From Adiantum capillus-veneris (lineage: Eukaryota > Streptophyta > Polypodiopsida > Polypodiales > Pteridaceae): a stretch of DNA of 52,500 nucleotides. The position numbers were made by a program, and so were the translations under genes. The notes beneath the pieces were generated by a model that saw only the letters and a program-made list of their open reading frames with translations, ran no database searches and was not told where the DNA came from. How positions within the stretch are numbered: position 1 is the stretch's first letter; each line of letters opens with the position of its first letter. This document shows, one piece after another, positions 32,799-43,420 of the stretch. The DNA lies in contig CM043952.1 in assembly GCA_014529385.2 (NCBI GenBank), positions 56,646,619 through 56,699,118 of the forward strand. Reading direction: 5' to 3'.

Positions 32799-33025
32799 TG
32801 TTGGAATTAGGGTTGTAGAGAAACGCACACAGATTGGAGAAGATGAAGGAAGCTCAAGGCACACAATAGAGAGTGTGTTACGTAGTGTGCAATGGAAAGA
32901 TAGATAGACCTAGAGTGATGGACGTATATACAATGCTCGGGAAAAAAAACCTCCTAAAGAGGGGAAAAATGCCCTGGCGGTCCAAGTGTGTTCACACACA
33001 TCACTACCACATGTATATGGTAAAA
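32799..33025 (-). mobile_element. Copia element C2: 3' LTR
   Basis: The plus strand begins TGTTGGAATTAGGGTTGTAG, the complement of the end of the LTR at 4136, and shares internal landmarks with that LTR. A purine-rich tract (AGGGGGGATT on the minus strand, 33026-33036) marks the boundary with the internal region, so the exact LTR start is within a few bases. The element reads on the minus strand. Confidence 0.75.
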
Positions 33026-33099
33026 AATCCCCCCTGGAGTGATGCGGTGAATGAGAGCTGGTACATGAGTAAAGGGAAGTGCCATGCCCTAAGGACATG

Positions 33100-33876
33100 A
33101 TCAGTCCACAAAGCGGAGTAAGCCCAAAGCTTTGTAGAAAGCTTCAAGCTTCTCACGAGACAATGCCTTTGTGGAAAGATCTGCAAGGTTTTCCTACGTT
33201 GGCACATAAGCCAAGCTGATCTCTCCTGTTGAGAGCCTCTCCTTGAAATAGTGGTAATGCACCTCAATGTGCTTTGTGTGAGCATGAAAAACTGGGTTCC
33301 TCGCAACTACCAATGCGCTCTAACTGTCAGTGTAGATTGTGTTGGCAGTGTCCCGTCCAACACCCAAATCATCTATAAGGCGTCTGAGCCATACACACTC
33401 AACCGTAGCTATGAAGACTGCCCTATACACAACCTCACCACTCGAAGTGGCCACAATAGGTTGCTTCTTGCTCAACCATGATATACATGAACTGCCAAGC
33501 ATGAAACAAAAACCACTTGTTGACACTCCGGTGTCAAAACAACAAGCCCAATCTGAGTCCGAAAAAGCATGTAAGGATGGCAGCAATGATCCCCCATTGG
33601 GATAAAACAAACGAAGATGTAAAGTGCCACTAAGGTAGCAAAAATCCTCTTGACAGCCTGCCAATTCTTAGACCCTGGGCTGTGCATAAATCTGCTGACC
33701 TGTGAGACTGCAAACTGAATATCTGGTCTCGTTTGCATACATAAATGAGGCATCCAACAACAGTTTGGTAAAGAGTGACATCAGTGGGATCACCACCGTC
33801 ATGAAGACTCAATTTCAAGAGTCTTACCATACACCGAGAAAACTTTATCGAGCGAATGGTAAAACCGAGCAAGACC
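33100..33876 (-). pseudogene. Copia element C2: end of reverse transcriptase plus RNase H
   Basis: On the minus strand the frames show CKTRPDIQ-like and AVSQVSRFMHSPG residues from the reverse-transcriptase C-terminus (33660-33760). Then come RNase H blocks: HAFSDSDWACCFDTGVSTSG, ISWLSKKQPIVATSSGE and VWLRRLIDDLGV (33320-33600). KHIEVHYHYFKERL- and STKALSREKL-like C-terminal residues run down to about 33110. Frameshifts occur near 33630 and 33800, and a TAG lies near 33196. Everything upstream in the element is missing, because the sequence stops exactly at the LTR of copia copy A (33877). The later insertion of A, or a deletion with it, removed the rest. Confidence 0.8.
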
Positions 33877-34065
33877 TGAAGGAGTACGAGCGGAAGTGCG
33901 ACGCGAAAGAGAGTGCGAGAAACAGAGCACGACGATATGGTGAACTCGCTCTACTGTAATGTGTAGAGCATAGTGAGTTCTTATTAGGTTTTTACAAAAG
34001 AACATGTGTACATACCTGGCGGCCCGCCCACTTACCTGGGCGACCACATTGGGCTTTATACCCCA
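33877..34065 (-). mobile_element. Copia copy A: 3' LTR (189 bp)
   Basis: On the minus strand it starts TGGGGTATAAAGCCCAATGT and ends CTCCTTCA, a proper TG...CA LTR. It is the same length as both LTRs of copy B and differs from the 3' LTR of B at about five positions. TATAAAG near its start could be part of the promoter. A purine-rich tract (GTTGGAGGTTGT) directly precedes it in element orientation. Confidence 0.92.
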
Positions 34066-34157
34066 ACAACCTCCAACTTAAAGTCCAATGTGGTACTTTA
34101 AGTGTGAGAGAAGCTACTATACAAGCTAATATACAAGAGATGTCGAGAAGTGATGTA

Positions 34158-37100
34158 CTACCCTACACCTAACTGCTTGCGAAAATGCGCAAAGCTCTCT
34201 GAGGGAAGTCCTTTTGTAAGGAGATCAGCAGGATTTTCTGTGGTGTGAACTTTGACAAGCTGAAGCTGCTTATCCTCGAGCATTTCCCTGATGAAATGAT
34301 ACTTCACATCCACATGCTTTGTCTTTGAGTGATAAACTAGATTGCGAGCCAATTGTATAGCACTTTGACTATCACAATATAACACAGGCATCTCTTCTTT
34401 GATTCCCAAATCTGTTACTAGTCGATTAAGCCAAATTGATTCTTTGCATGCCTCTGATGCTGCAACATATTCAGCCTCTGTAGTAGACTGAGTAACACAA
34501 TCTTGTAATCTAGAACGCCATGATACTGCTCCACCAGCCAATGTAAAGACATACCATTACGTAGACCTTCGGTTGTCTAAGTCACCTGCATAATCTGAGT
34601 CTGTAAAACCCTTTACACTTAGCTCCTGACTCCCATAGCATATACGCATACTCTTTGTAGCTTTCAGGTATCTCAATATTCCTTTCACTACCTCCCAATG
34701 TTTCTTGCCTGGGTTTGACATGTATCGACTTACTACTCCCACTGCAAATGCAATGTCTGGGAGAGTAGCAATCATTGCATACATCAAACTACCCACTGCA
34801 GACGCATATGGAATCTTATCCATTTCACCCTGTTCTTCCTTAGACACAGGACAATCTTGTTTGCTAAGTTTCACATATGGTGGCAATGGAACACTCAGTT
34901 TCTTTCCCTTCTCCATATTGAAACGTTGCAAAACCTTGTCAATATACTCTGTTTGAGATAACCAAATCAACTTCTTTGATCTGTCTCTCTCAATGCGCAT
35001 ACCAAGTGTATGACTTGCCTCACCCATGTCTTTCATGTCAAACGATTTTGCCATCTTTGACTTCAAAGCTGAAATTTCTTCCAAGTGCTTGCCAGCAATC
35101 AACATGTCATCCACATACAAAATAAGGATCAGCCAACTACCATCCTTAGCCTTCTTTGTATATAGACAGTGATCGAACTCACTACGTTTGTAGCCTTGAG
35201 AAAGCATAAACTTGTGGAATTTATGGTACCATGCCCTCGGTGATTTTTTTAAGCCATAAAGACTCTTTAACAACTGGCATACCCAATCTTCCTTGCCTTT
35301 CTCAACAAACCCTTCTGGCTGCTGCATGTAAATTTCCACATCTAAATCACCATGCAAGAACGCTGTCTTGACATCCATTTGGTGCAACACCAAATCTAAT
35401 ATTGCAACCAATGCAAGAAAGCATCTCAATGTAGTCATCTTGACCACCGAAGAGAAGACTTCATCAAAGTCAATGCCTTGATTTTGCTTAAAGCCCTTGG
35501 CAACAAGCCTTGCTTTGTACTTTGGCTGACTATCATGAGCGGTGATCTTATACCTGTAAACCCATTTACAAGGTAGAGCCTTTTTGCCCTGTGGTAATTT
35601 AACTAGCTTCCATGTCTTGTTTTTATGCAGAGCTGTCATCTCTGACTGCATGGCCAATTTCCAATTCCCGGAGTCCTTCATTTGCACTGCTTCCTTGTAA
35701 CATGAAGGCTCATTGCAATCAGTCAACATGACATAGTTCATAGATGGAACAAACCTATCAGAAGGTCGCGTGACACGTCCAGATCTACGCACAATAGGTG
35801 GCTCAGGCTCAGCCACAACCTGTGGTTCCACTCTATCCTGTCCTTGCTCCTCTTGAGCACTGACATTTTGTCTTGCACGTGCAGGTCCATCTTCTTGGAA
35901 GACAACTCTTCTAATCTCCTCAACCCTCTCTGGTTTAGAATGATATTTGGATTCATTAAAGTGAACATCATTGCTGCGGACAACCTTTCTGGATTCGGAA
36001 TCCCAAAGTCTGTACCCCATCTCACCAGAATTACCATAGCCTAGAAAGATGCACTTTCTACTCTTTGGCTCAAGTTTGTTCCTAAATTCCTTTGGAACGT
36101 GAGTATATGCCTCACAGCCAAACACTCTGAGATGCTTGTATGAGGGCATTTTGCCTGACCATACCATCTCTGGCACTGAATCCTTCTGCAAAACCTTGCT
36201 AGGAGATCTATTTACAAGATGAACAGCTGTTGATACAGCTTCAGCCCAAAACCCATTTGGCACCTGTGCATTAGACAACATACTTCTGATTTTCTCTTGT
36301 ATGGTCCTATTCATCCTCTCAGCAACACCATTTTGAGGAGGATTGTAAGGAGCAGTAAGTTCACGTTTTATACCTTTTGACTCACAAAAGTCCTGAAAGG
36401 CCTTTGAAACATACTCTCCACCATTGTCAGTGCGTAAGCATTTAAGCTTCTTGCCACTCTGATTCTCCACAAGTGTCACAAACGTTTTGAAAACACTAAA
36501 CGCTTCATCCTTGTGCTTGAGAAAGTAAACCCATACTTTCCTCGAGTAATCAGCTATAAATGTCATAAAGTAAGAAGCTCCCCCTAGAGATAGGCTAGGC
36601 ATAGGTCCACACAAATCACTATGAACAAGTGCCAACTGTGTATCTCTTCTACTGCTTCTATGCTTATGTGGCTGCTGTGTTTGCTTACCATACAGACAAT
36701 GTTCACAGAATTCAAAATCATTAAATGAAAAGCCAGGCAAATAACCAGAACGAGACAAGATTTCCATTCCCTTCTTGGACATATGTCCTAACCGGCTATG
36801 CCACAAAGAAACGTTCGGCTGCTCGGTTACATTGATCACATTTTTAGAGACATTTGATACATAAATCATGTAAAGTCCTCCAGACTTTACTCTATGTGCT
36901 ACTGTCATAGAACCCTTGGAAATCTTCCACATGTTCTGTCCAAAAGTGGTGACGTAGCCAGCATCATCAAGTAAACTTGTGATGATCAAGCTCTTTGTAA
37001 TTGCGGGAACATGTCTCACATTCTTCAGCGTGAAAGAAGAGCCATTCTGAAACTTCAATTGAACATCTCCAACACCTAAGATCTCACATGTCTGCCCATT

Positions 37101-38138
37101 GCCTAGCCGAAAATGATCTTTAGTGGTCACATAAGAAGTAAACCACTCCTTGTTTGGAGACGCATGAAGTGATGCCCCTGAGTCTATAATCCAGTCACTC
37201 AGTGCATTTCCATCAGATGCTGTAAGAAGAGCTGAGTCCATTGTATTCTTCAAGAAGTAGATGTCTCCTGACACTAGACTATCATCCTTTGCAACAGTGT
37301 TTGTCACATTTATTTCTTGAATCTTCACTGAGGACTTGTTCTTCTCACCATGGTCTTCAGCTTTCTCTTTGCCTTTTTCTGCTTTCCATTCTCTGCAGTC
37401 TCTTTTCATGTGACCCTTCTTGCCACAATGGTAGCATTCTATGTCACTCTTGCCTTTAGCACTGCGGGACTTGCTACGAGACTGATTCCTCTTTCCACCT
37501 TTGTACTTTTCTTTGGTCGTTCCCCTGACAACTAAGGCTGTTCCTTTGCCTTTGTCCATTGTCTTTCTATTGGTTTCTTCAGTAAGCAGACTTCCTTCTA
37601 CACCTGCTATGTTCAAACCATATGGAGGTGCAGAATTACTCAAAGCTGTGCGAAAAGTGTCCGAACTTTCCGGCAATGTGATCAACAGGAACATAGCTCT
37701 AACAGGTTCATCAAGCTTGACACCTTGAGCTGAAAGCTGACTGTAGATTGTGTTGAATTCATTCAGATGATTGGACATAGGTGTCCCTTCTGTCATCTTC
37801 AAGTCAACAAGCTTCTTAAGCCAGTATACCTGTGAAGCTGCACTCTGCTTCTCATAAAGATCACTCAGCTTTAACCATGCTTGATAACCCGACATCTCGT
37901 CTGCTACATTGAAGTAAACGCTTTCTGCCAAAGTCAGCATAATGGTAGAAAGTGCCAATTCATCCATTTCGCTCCATTCATCTTCGTCCATATCTTCTGG
38001 TTTTATCCCCTTGAGCTTTATAGGTTTTATCTGCTTCTTTTGTACCAACATGTGCCAAATCTGCTTCTTCCATAATGGGAAATTGGTTCCATCCAGCTTC
38101 TTGATATTGTAAAGAGCAGTGTCCAGTGATCCAGCCAT
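34158..38138 (-). pseudogene. Copia copy A gag-pol polyprotein, one in-frame stop
   Basis: A single frame of 1,326 codons is broken only by TAA at 34557-34559 (codon 1194). In order: gag from MAGSLDTALYNIKKLDGTNF; zinc knuckle C235-x2-C-x4-H-x4-C248; aspartic protease DSGA with Asp319; integrase with LGH...CEHC zinc site and DD35E triad Asp508, Asp571, Glu607; GAG-pre and RVFGCEAY C-terminal motif; reverse transcriptase with YVDDM at 1008-1012; RNase H starting FTDSDYAGDLDN and, after the stop, TTEAEYVAASEA and KHVDVKYHFIREM to the end. The stop and the following Trp replace the Ser-Gly of the usual TSGYVF motif. Gag and pol are otherwise complete and in frame, as in normal plant Ty1-copia elements. 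The 5' LTR is lost, so it would not be transcribed normally. Confidence 0.93.
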
Positions 38139-38316
38139 AGCTACGCTTCACAGTAGTTTACTTTCCTGGGAAAAATTCGGCAGAGTTTCCCATGTAAACT
38201 GACCTATGAACTAATATCAACCTGTCAAATGAACCAAGAAAGCTTCAGATTCTGCATAAATTTCCGCAGAGTCTCCTTTGTAAAATGGCTCTGGTGTACT
38301 AAAAAACAGACCAAAA
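38139..38316 (-). mobile_element. Copia copy A: truncated 5' leader
   Basis: About 180 bp match the leader next to gag in copy B (TTCGGCAGAGTTTCCC, GACCAAAAAA landmarks). Then the match stops and hAT-like sequence begins at GTAGGCATTTGGGGCTG. The remaining 0.9 kb of leader, primer-binding site and 5' LTR are missing. Confidence 0.85.
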
Positions 38317-38546
38317 AGTAGGCATTTGGGGCTGTTTGGGGGACATATTTGGTGCAGTTTGAGGGCAGGTTTGGGGGTAGTTTTGGAGTTTATTTGGGAC
38401 TAAACTGAATGGAGGTAATTCAAGCTTTAGTTTAGTCGACCATTCCGGCCCCGTTCCCGCTGCGGTCCCCCCCCCTCCTCCCCATCCCCGTCCCGTTCTG
38501 GACCCTCCTGTTCCCATTCCCCATTCCCGTTCCGAGTAACTATGGT
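38317..38546. mobile_element. hAT-like nonautonomous element, partial copy
   Basis: GTAGGCATTTGGGGCTGTTTGGG through GAATGGAGGTAATTCAAGC, TTCCGGCCCCGTTCCC and CGAGTAACTATG match the right part of the complete element at 43004-43412. The left terminal part is absent, because the copy is joined directly to the copia A leader. Confidence 0.75.
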
Positions 38547-38610
38547 TTGAATCCGTGTGTCGAAGCTCAAAGAACATTGCATCTGGCAAGGAACCAACAT
38601 GACACATATA

Positions 38611-38796
38611 AAACACTATGGATGTGCTTCAAACAATACATTTTTGTTGGCTGGAGTGTGGGACAAGATTTGTTCCAAAGTTCATTTTCATTTAAAATCT
38701 TGGAAACACTATGGATGTGCTTCAAACAATCCATTTTTGTTGGATCGAGTATGGGACAAGATGTGTTCCAAAGTTCATTTTCTTGTAAAATCTTGG
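38611..38796. repeat. 93-bp tandem duplication
   Basis: AAACACTATGGATGTGCTTC starts at 38611 and 38704. The copies differ by several substitutions (ATACA/ATCCA, GGCTGGAG/GGATCGAG). Confidence 0.95.
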
Positions 38797-39189
38797 ATGT
38801 GATGTGTTCATAGTTCACGAATGGGGACCTAGTGTGGTCAACAATTTAACTTTCTTTTTAGGTGACAAGTTGGTGGTTGCAAATCCAAGGTGTATCCGGT
38901 TGTAGATGCACTATTGGGGTGTCCATGGTAGCATTTTCATTGACTTGGTCTTCCAACATATGTCCACTATGAGCTGTGTAGAGGGAGTTAAAGTTTATGC
39001 ATCTCAATTGAATGCCTTGGGCGATTCCGTTATTTAACTTGTCTAATAGATATTTATGTTACTTTTTTGTTATGATTCTGAGTAGGGCGATTTGTTGAGG
39101 GGGGTTCAGAAGGCCCCAAGTTAGTGTATACGAGGCATCTCTGCCCCCAGTGTATACTCATCGAATTTATTGCTAAGTTGGTTGGCTCA

Positions 39190-39227
<38 letters not shown>

Positions 39228-39360
39228 ACGATGTGGACTCTCTATGCGACGCTCATTTCAGCCATTTTTGAGCATCGAGAGTCACTTATGACCTCCACTC
39301 ACACCACGTAACATGTTCATTTGGTCCCATAGGTCATATTTGACCTCCGAGGACGATAGT

Positions 39361-39365
<5 letters not shown>

Positions 39366-39406
<41 letters not shown>
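39366..39406. repeat. (CT)n microsatellite
   Basis: Perfect CT run; another of about 29 bp lies at 39197-39225. Confidence 0.95.
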
Positions 39407-39410
<4 letters not shown>

Positions 39411-39489
39411 CATTCTCTTCCTAACTCTAGGATTTAACATTGCCGACTTTGACAATTTCACCCTCAACAGAAAACGTGATGTTTTACCA

Positions 39490-40165
39490 TGAAACGTTTC
39501 AATCTAATGATAGAGCACAATCAAAGGTGGGACGAAACATGCATATAGGATTTTGAAAGGTCCTAAAACCTCAACTATGGTAACTTTTTGTAAGCGATAT
39601 GGCATGTGTTTCACTTGCTCAATGAAACGTTTCAAGGCTCGAAACTATTCACTTGTCCGAAACCACTTGAAACGCGTTTCATGGTGACCATACCCACACG
39701 GCTTGTACCACTCTCTCTCTCTCTCTAGTGTTTTCCTCTCTCCTCTTCCCTCTTCCACGCGTTTTCCCTTGCTACCCACCGTGACATAAAAGCCCGTTTC
39801 ATGGGTGTGAAACTCCGAATCCTTGAAACTTGTTGTCTAAACTTACAAAACGTGGAACCAGGAGTCTTGCGTATGGCATTCACGCATGTACAACCCCCCC
39901 CCCCCCCCCAAGTATATGAATATACATAAATGCACATGCATAAATACATACATACATATATGTATTTTATATATATATATATATAAACACATAAAGACGT
40001 ATACATATGCACGTATACATACACATATATAACTAAATTAGGTCATACATATGCATATAGACACACATACACACACACACATAGAAATGTGTCCTTACCT
40101 TTTTTATTTGAATGTATCATGAAACTTGTTTCGCTTTTTTAAATCCTTAAAATGAAACGTTTTAA
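39490..40165. repeat. Cluster of GAAACGTTTC palindromes
   Basis: Perfect palindromes TGAAACGTTTCA at 39490-39501 and 39623-39634, and TGAAACGCGTTTCA at 39668-39681. Imperfect relatives are near 39800 (CCCGTTTCATGGGTGTGAAAC), 40120 and 40153. Confidence 0.7.
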
Positions 40166-40270
40166 AACATCGAAACCACAAAAGAAATCCTATCACTTTA
40201 TTTGACAACACCTTCCGTTGCACTATGAAATCTATATCTTTAGTTTTTGAGCAGGGAACATTGGATCTCT

Positions 40271-40604
40271 TGTTGTCGAGTCATACAACAAGTGCGACCT
40301 TAGAAAATGCTTTAGCCAAGTTGTAACAAACTTGGGCATCCCAAGTCTAGAATGTACCCCCAAAAGCAGTAGCTCAAAAGCAGGAGGCCCCACAAGCAGC
40401 CAATGCGATTTGCAGAGACCCGTATAGTCAGTGGGATTTGTGAAAATCCGTACGCCCTGCCGCGTCAGCAACCTCTTCGCTAGCCCTTTTTATCTCCTAG
40501 TCACTTTGGGCCCCTCGGCAATAATCCTTAAGTTGGGACAATTTGATAAGTGTCTTCTTGGCATTTGTCTCTTAGTTGGCATGCCACGTCATCAGTTTGT
40601 GACA
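40271..40604 (-). mobile_element. Ty3-type element: probable 3' LTR
   Basis: On the minus strand a purine tract (CTTTCAAGAGGGGAATA, 40605-40621) is directly followed by TGTCACAAACTG, the usual arrangement of polypurine tract and LTR start. The outer end is not fixed, because no second LTR is available for comparison; TGTTGTCGAG at 40271 is one possible boundary. Confidence 0.5.
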
Positions 40605-40621
40605 TATTCCCCTCTTGAAAG

Positions 40622-41099
40622 AATGGTAATCGCCCTCGATTACGCCTGCAAAACAGACGGAGGCCATAAACCAATTTTGGAGACACTAAAAAGTATTGAC
40701 GCACTAGACACGACACATCTAGCACTTGTACAAAGACGACAATCACATCACTTTATATGACATCACAGGACATAACATGACATATCAAATCAATCACATA
40801 AAAATTCATTCCAAATCTCAAACCATGATTGCAGCAACGTATGTAGTAATCACATCAAGATCCATCCCGGACCTCACTGATGTCTGATGAACTAGTCCTT
40901 ATTGCGATCAAGCCTATAGAGATTTTCAAGACCGAAATGATTCAGTCATTTTGTCTTTCAGTTCTTGCACTCAAAGAAGTCACATAAGAGAGTACAAATC
41001 ATTCATATTCAATTTCGGGAATTCCCATTTCATAAAGTCATACAACAGAATATTATCAGCACAGCAGTATCCCTGAAATCCAAAGGAAAATCAATGACT
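40622..41099 (-). other. Ty3-type element: 3' internal region without clear coding
   Basis: Lies between the integrase remnant and the polypurine tract. The chromodomain or other C-terminal integrase extension expected here was not recognisable. Confidence 0.4.
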
Positions 41100-41720
41100 T
41101 TATTCCATTGAGGTGTGTAGCAAGGGAGGGACCTTCTTAGCACCTTTGATTACTTCAAATGGCTCCTTCCCCGTTGAAGAGTGAACCGTGTTATTGCAGG
41201 CAAATTCCACTAAAGGTATATATTTTTCCCATTGAGTCTTCTGCTCAGAGATGTAAGACTTCAATAAATCCAAAACCACTGAATTGGCTATCACAGATTG
41301 CCCATCTGTCTACGGGTGGAATGATGACGAGAACTGCAACGGTGTGCCAATGTTCTCCCAAATAACCTTCCAAAACAAACTCGTGAATCGGGAATCTTTG
41401 TCGGAGACAATGGTCTCAAACATCCCATGTAACCGAAATATTTGAGCAATGAACAATCTCGCTAAATGGTCCGGCTTGACTGTTTTCTTTACTAGAATGA
41501 AGCGAGCTTGCTTACTAAATCTATCAATGATAGTCCAGATGCCATCGTGCCCACTCTGTCTTTGGGAGATCAAAGATGAAATCCATTGCAATACTTTCCT
41601 AGGGGCGGGTGGGAATGGGTAAAGCCTTATGCCTGTCAAACTTGACCTTTTGGCATACTAAACAACTGCGAACAAACTCATCCATATCTTTTTTGAGTCT
41701 CGGCCAATAGAAGTAACGCT
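41100..41720 (-). pseudogene. Ty3-type integrase remnant
   Basis: Minus-strand blocks in order: ERYFYWPRLKKDMDEFVRSC, then LVCQKVKFDRHKALPIPTRP (end of the zinc-binding domain and its CxxC); a TAG in place of Trp before ESIAMDFIFDLPKTE; then IWTIIDRFSKQARFILVKKT, FETIVSDKDSRFTSLFW with the second catalytic Asp, and FSSSFHPQ. After a further break comes SYISEQKTQWEKYIPLVEFA followed by CNNTVHSSTGKEPFEV. The His pair of the zinc domain and probably the last catalytic Glu region are damaged or in another frame. Integrase placed after protease and reverse transcriptase is the Ty3 order. Confidence 0.8.
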
Positions 41721-41729
41721 CCACACCCT

Positions 41730-41993
41730 TCAAGGTGATGTATTAGGCTGGATGAGACCCTTTTTAAGGTCGTCTTTCACTTGGTTCACGATTTCTTCAT
41801 TTTGGTCTCGGCTAACACGGTAAGGTGACCGGTTCGGTGGTGTGGTTGCACTAATCAAATCAATGGTGTGGTCGTCAGGACGAGATGGAGGTAACTCGCC
41901 TGGTAGGCCTTCTGAGAAACAATCAGCATGTGTGTGTATAAATTCTTGTCGTTCTTTATCCAATTCAGACATGTTGGTTCGTTGTTCCATCAT
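41730..41993 (-). pseudogene. Ty3-type reverse transcriptase N-terminal remnant
   Basis: The frame reads FIHTHADCFSEGLPGELPPS, then RPDDHTIDLISATTPPNRSPYRVS and VKDDLKKGLIQPNTSP, the conserved lead-in of Ty3 reverse transcriptase. It stops at the NTSP motif. The next element residues belong to the integrase zinc domain, so the catalytic reverse transcriptase and RNase H (roughly 1.5 kb in a full element) are deleted. Confidence 0.8.
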
Positions 41994-42038
41994 TCAATTC
42001 TTTCAAGTAAATTGAGTAAACAAAAATACTGGATTTCA

Positions 42039-42526
42039 TTAATTTCGAAATGGCCGAAGCCGATACAACAGGGCGGACTCGCCCTTCAATTTTATATCAA
42101 GTACAATTTTCTTGCCCTTCTCATTTGTCCAAGTCGCTTTCTTGGCCCGATAGTCGACCACGACGTTGTTCTTATGGTACCAAGTGATTCCTAGGAGGAC
42201 GTCACACCCTTCCAAAGGCATGATGTAAAAGTCCTCGTGCCCTAAATACCCTTGACAATGCAAACGAAGTTTGCCAATGATAGGTGTAATGACAATATCC
42301 CGTCCGGGCGTCACTAGAATTGCTTCCGCCGCTGGCTCATCCTGTCGGGCGTAATCTCAAGTCGAGCCGCCAATTCAAGTGAAATGAAGTTGGCCTTGGC
42401 TCCTCCATTAAAGAAAACGAGGGCTTCTTGATCTTTTACTTTGCCCCGTGCGCAACAAAGTTTCGTACTTTTCTCCATTTGACTTGGGTTGGTCCCCATG
42501 CAATCTGATACCAGTCCTGCTTTCAT
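42039..42526 (-). pseudogene. Ty3-type aspartic protease remnant
   Basis: Two frames cover the domain. The first has VFFNGGAKANFISLELAARL, where the catalytic Asp of the DSGA/DxGA loop is replaced by Asn-Gly-Gly. After a shift, LHCQGYLGHEDFYIMPLEGC and DVLLGITWYHKNN give the second half of the fold. This protease would cut the polyprotein, but the active-site Asp is gone. Confidence 0.75.
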
Positions 42527-42578
42527 CTTGCCTTTTTTGCCACGTTCTTCTGCTGCTCTAGAACGCTCAGGCCTTTCT

Positions 42579-42995
42579 TCAGATTGTCCTCATTGTGCCT
42601 TTTTTGGGGTACTTTGCGGAGATGTGTCCTTGTTCCTCGCAACCAAAACACTTCCCCTCTTTGAGATAGTCAGCTTTTTGTTCCGCAGTCAATCGGGGTC
42701 GTACATCCGTCTTTTTTTGGGAGTTCTTCTTCTTTCTCTTGTCGTTTGTCAAGTTCTGTCCGGTCCTTTGTGTCAAATCTTCATCAGTGGGGTAGGTCAA
42801 GTTACCCGAATGTATAGAGAATCCCCGCTTAGCATGTCCCATCGGTTGTTGTATGGACTCGGACTTTTGCTCAAGGCAATAACCTCGGATCGCTTTAGGG
42901 AGTCCATAGAAAAACTACTCAATCTGCTCTTTGAAAATGACCTTCTTAAACGAAGAGGTCGGTAGAAAAGAATCCTAGAATCTTTCACAATAAGC
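42579..42995 (-). pseudogene. Ty3-type gag, C-terminal part with zinc knuckle
   Basis: The zinc knuckle KCFGCEEQGHISAKYPKK keeps C, C and H, but the last Cys is Tyr. Upstream, FLPTSSFKKVIFKEQIE- and GLPKAIRGYCLE-like residues (about 42850-42975, another frame) belong to the Retrotrans_gag domain and continue across the hAT-like insertion to 43421. Confidence 0.75.
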
Positions 42996-43003
42996 ATCCA
43001 AAG
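42996..43003. other. Target-site duplication ATCCAAAG, left
   Basis: The 8-bp sequence is repeated at 43413-43420 on the other side of the hAT-like element. Confidence 0.8.
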
Positions 43004-43412
43004 GAGTGTACCAGGGAACGGGTGGAATGCAGCCCTAACGTTCCGAAATGGCGTTCCGGATAAGTCCCGTTCCCGAAACGGAGTCGAGAACGGAACACCG
43101 TTCCGGAATAGGGTGTAACTGGAACAGTGTTCCGGAATGGGGGGGAATTGGGGTAGAATGGGCAAAAGTAGGCATTTGGGGCTGTTTGGGGGCAGATTTG
43201 GGACTGTTTGAGCGCAGGTTTGGGGCCGTTTGAGGGTAGGTTTGGGGGTAGTTTTGGGGTTGTTTAGGAGCTGATTTGGGACAAAGCTGAATGGAGGTAA
43301 TTCAAGCCTTATTGTAGTCGACCGTTACGGCCCCGTTCTTGTATCCCCCCCGGCCCCCCCCTACGTTCCCTTCCCGTTCCGGACCCTCCAGTTCCTGTTT
43401 CGAGTAACTATG
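43004..43412. mobile_element. hAT-like nonautonomous element (409 bp) in Ty3 gag
   Basis: Flanked by the 8-bp direct repeat ATCCAAAG and splitting a gag reading frame that resumes on either side. The left half is rich in GTTCCGGAAYGG/CCGTTCCG motifs, and the right half in GGTTTGGGG-type repeats followed by GTTCCCG blocks. The ends GAGTGTACC and (complement) CATAGTTACTCG show only a weak inverted repeat. The 8-bp duplication points to hAT. It has no coding capacity. A partial second copy is at 38317. Confidence 0.75.
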
Positions 43413-43420
43413 ATCCAAAG
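43413..43420. other. Target-site duplication ATCCAAAG, right
   Basis: Pairs with 42996-43003. Confidence 0.8.

Larger units (their letters stand above)
38797..40240. other. No recognised gene; microsatellites and palindromes
   Basis: Contains CT runs at 39197-39225 and 39366-39406, a C run near 39893, a TA run near 39970, a CA-rich stretch near 40065 and several GAAACGTTTC-type palindromes. A 99-codon minus-strand frame (39725-40024) mostly translates simple repeats. Confidence 0.5.

Noticed and set aside
35738-36044. Open frames antisense to, or in other frames of, the copia polyproteins (also 34705-34956, 37241-38075, 47306-47612, 48809-49697)
   Set aside because: They overlap well-supported gag-pol coding sequence and recur identically in copy B only because the two elements are near-identical.
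42489-42965. 158-codon plus-strand open frame
   Set aside because: It is antisense to the Ty3 gag and protease remnants, which have recognisable motifs on the minus strand.
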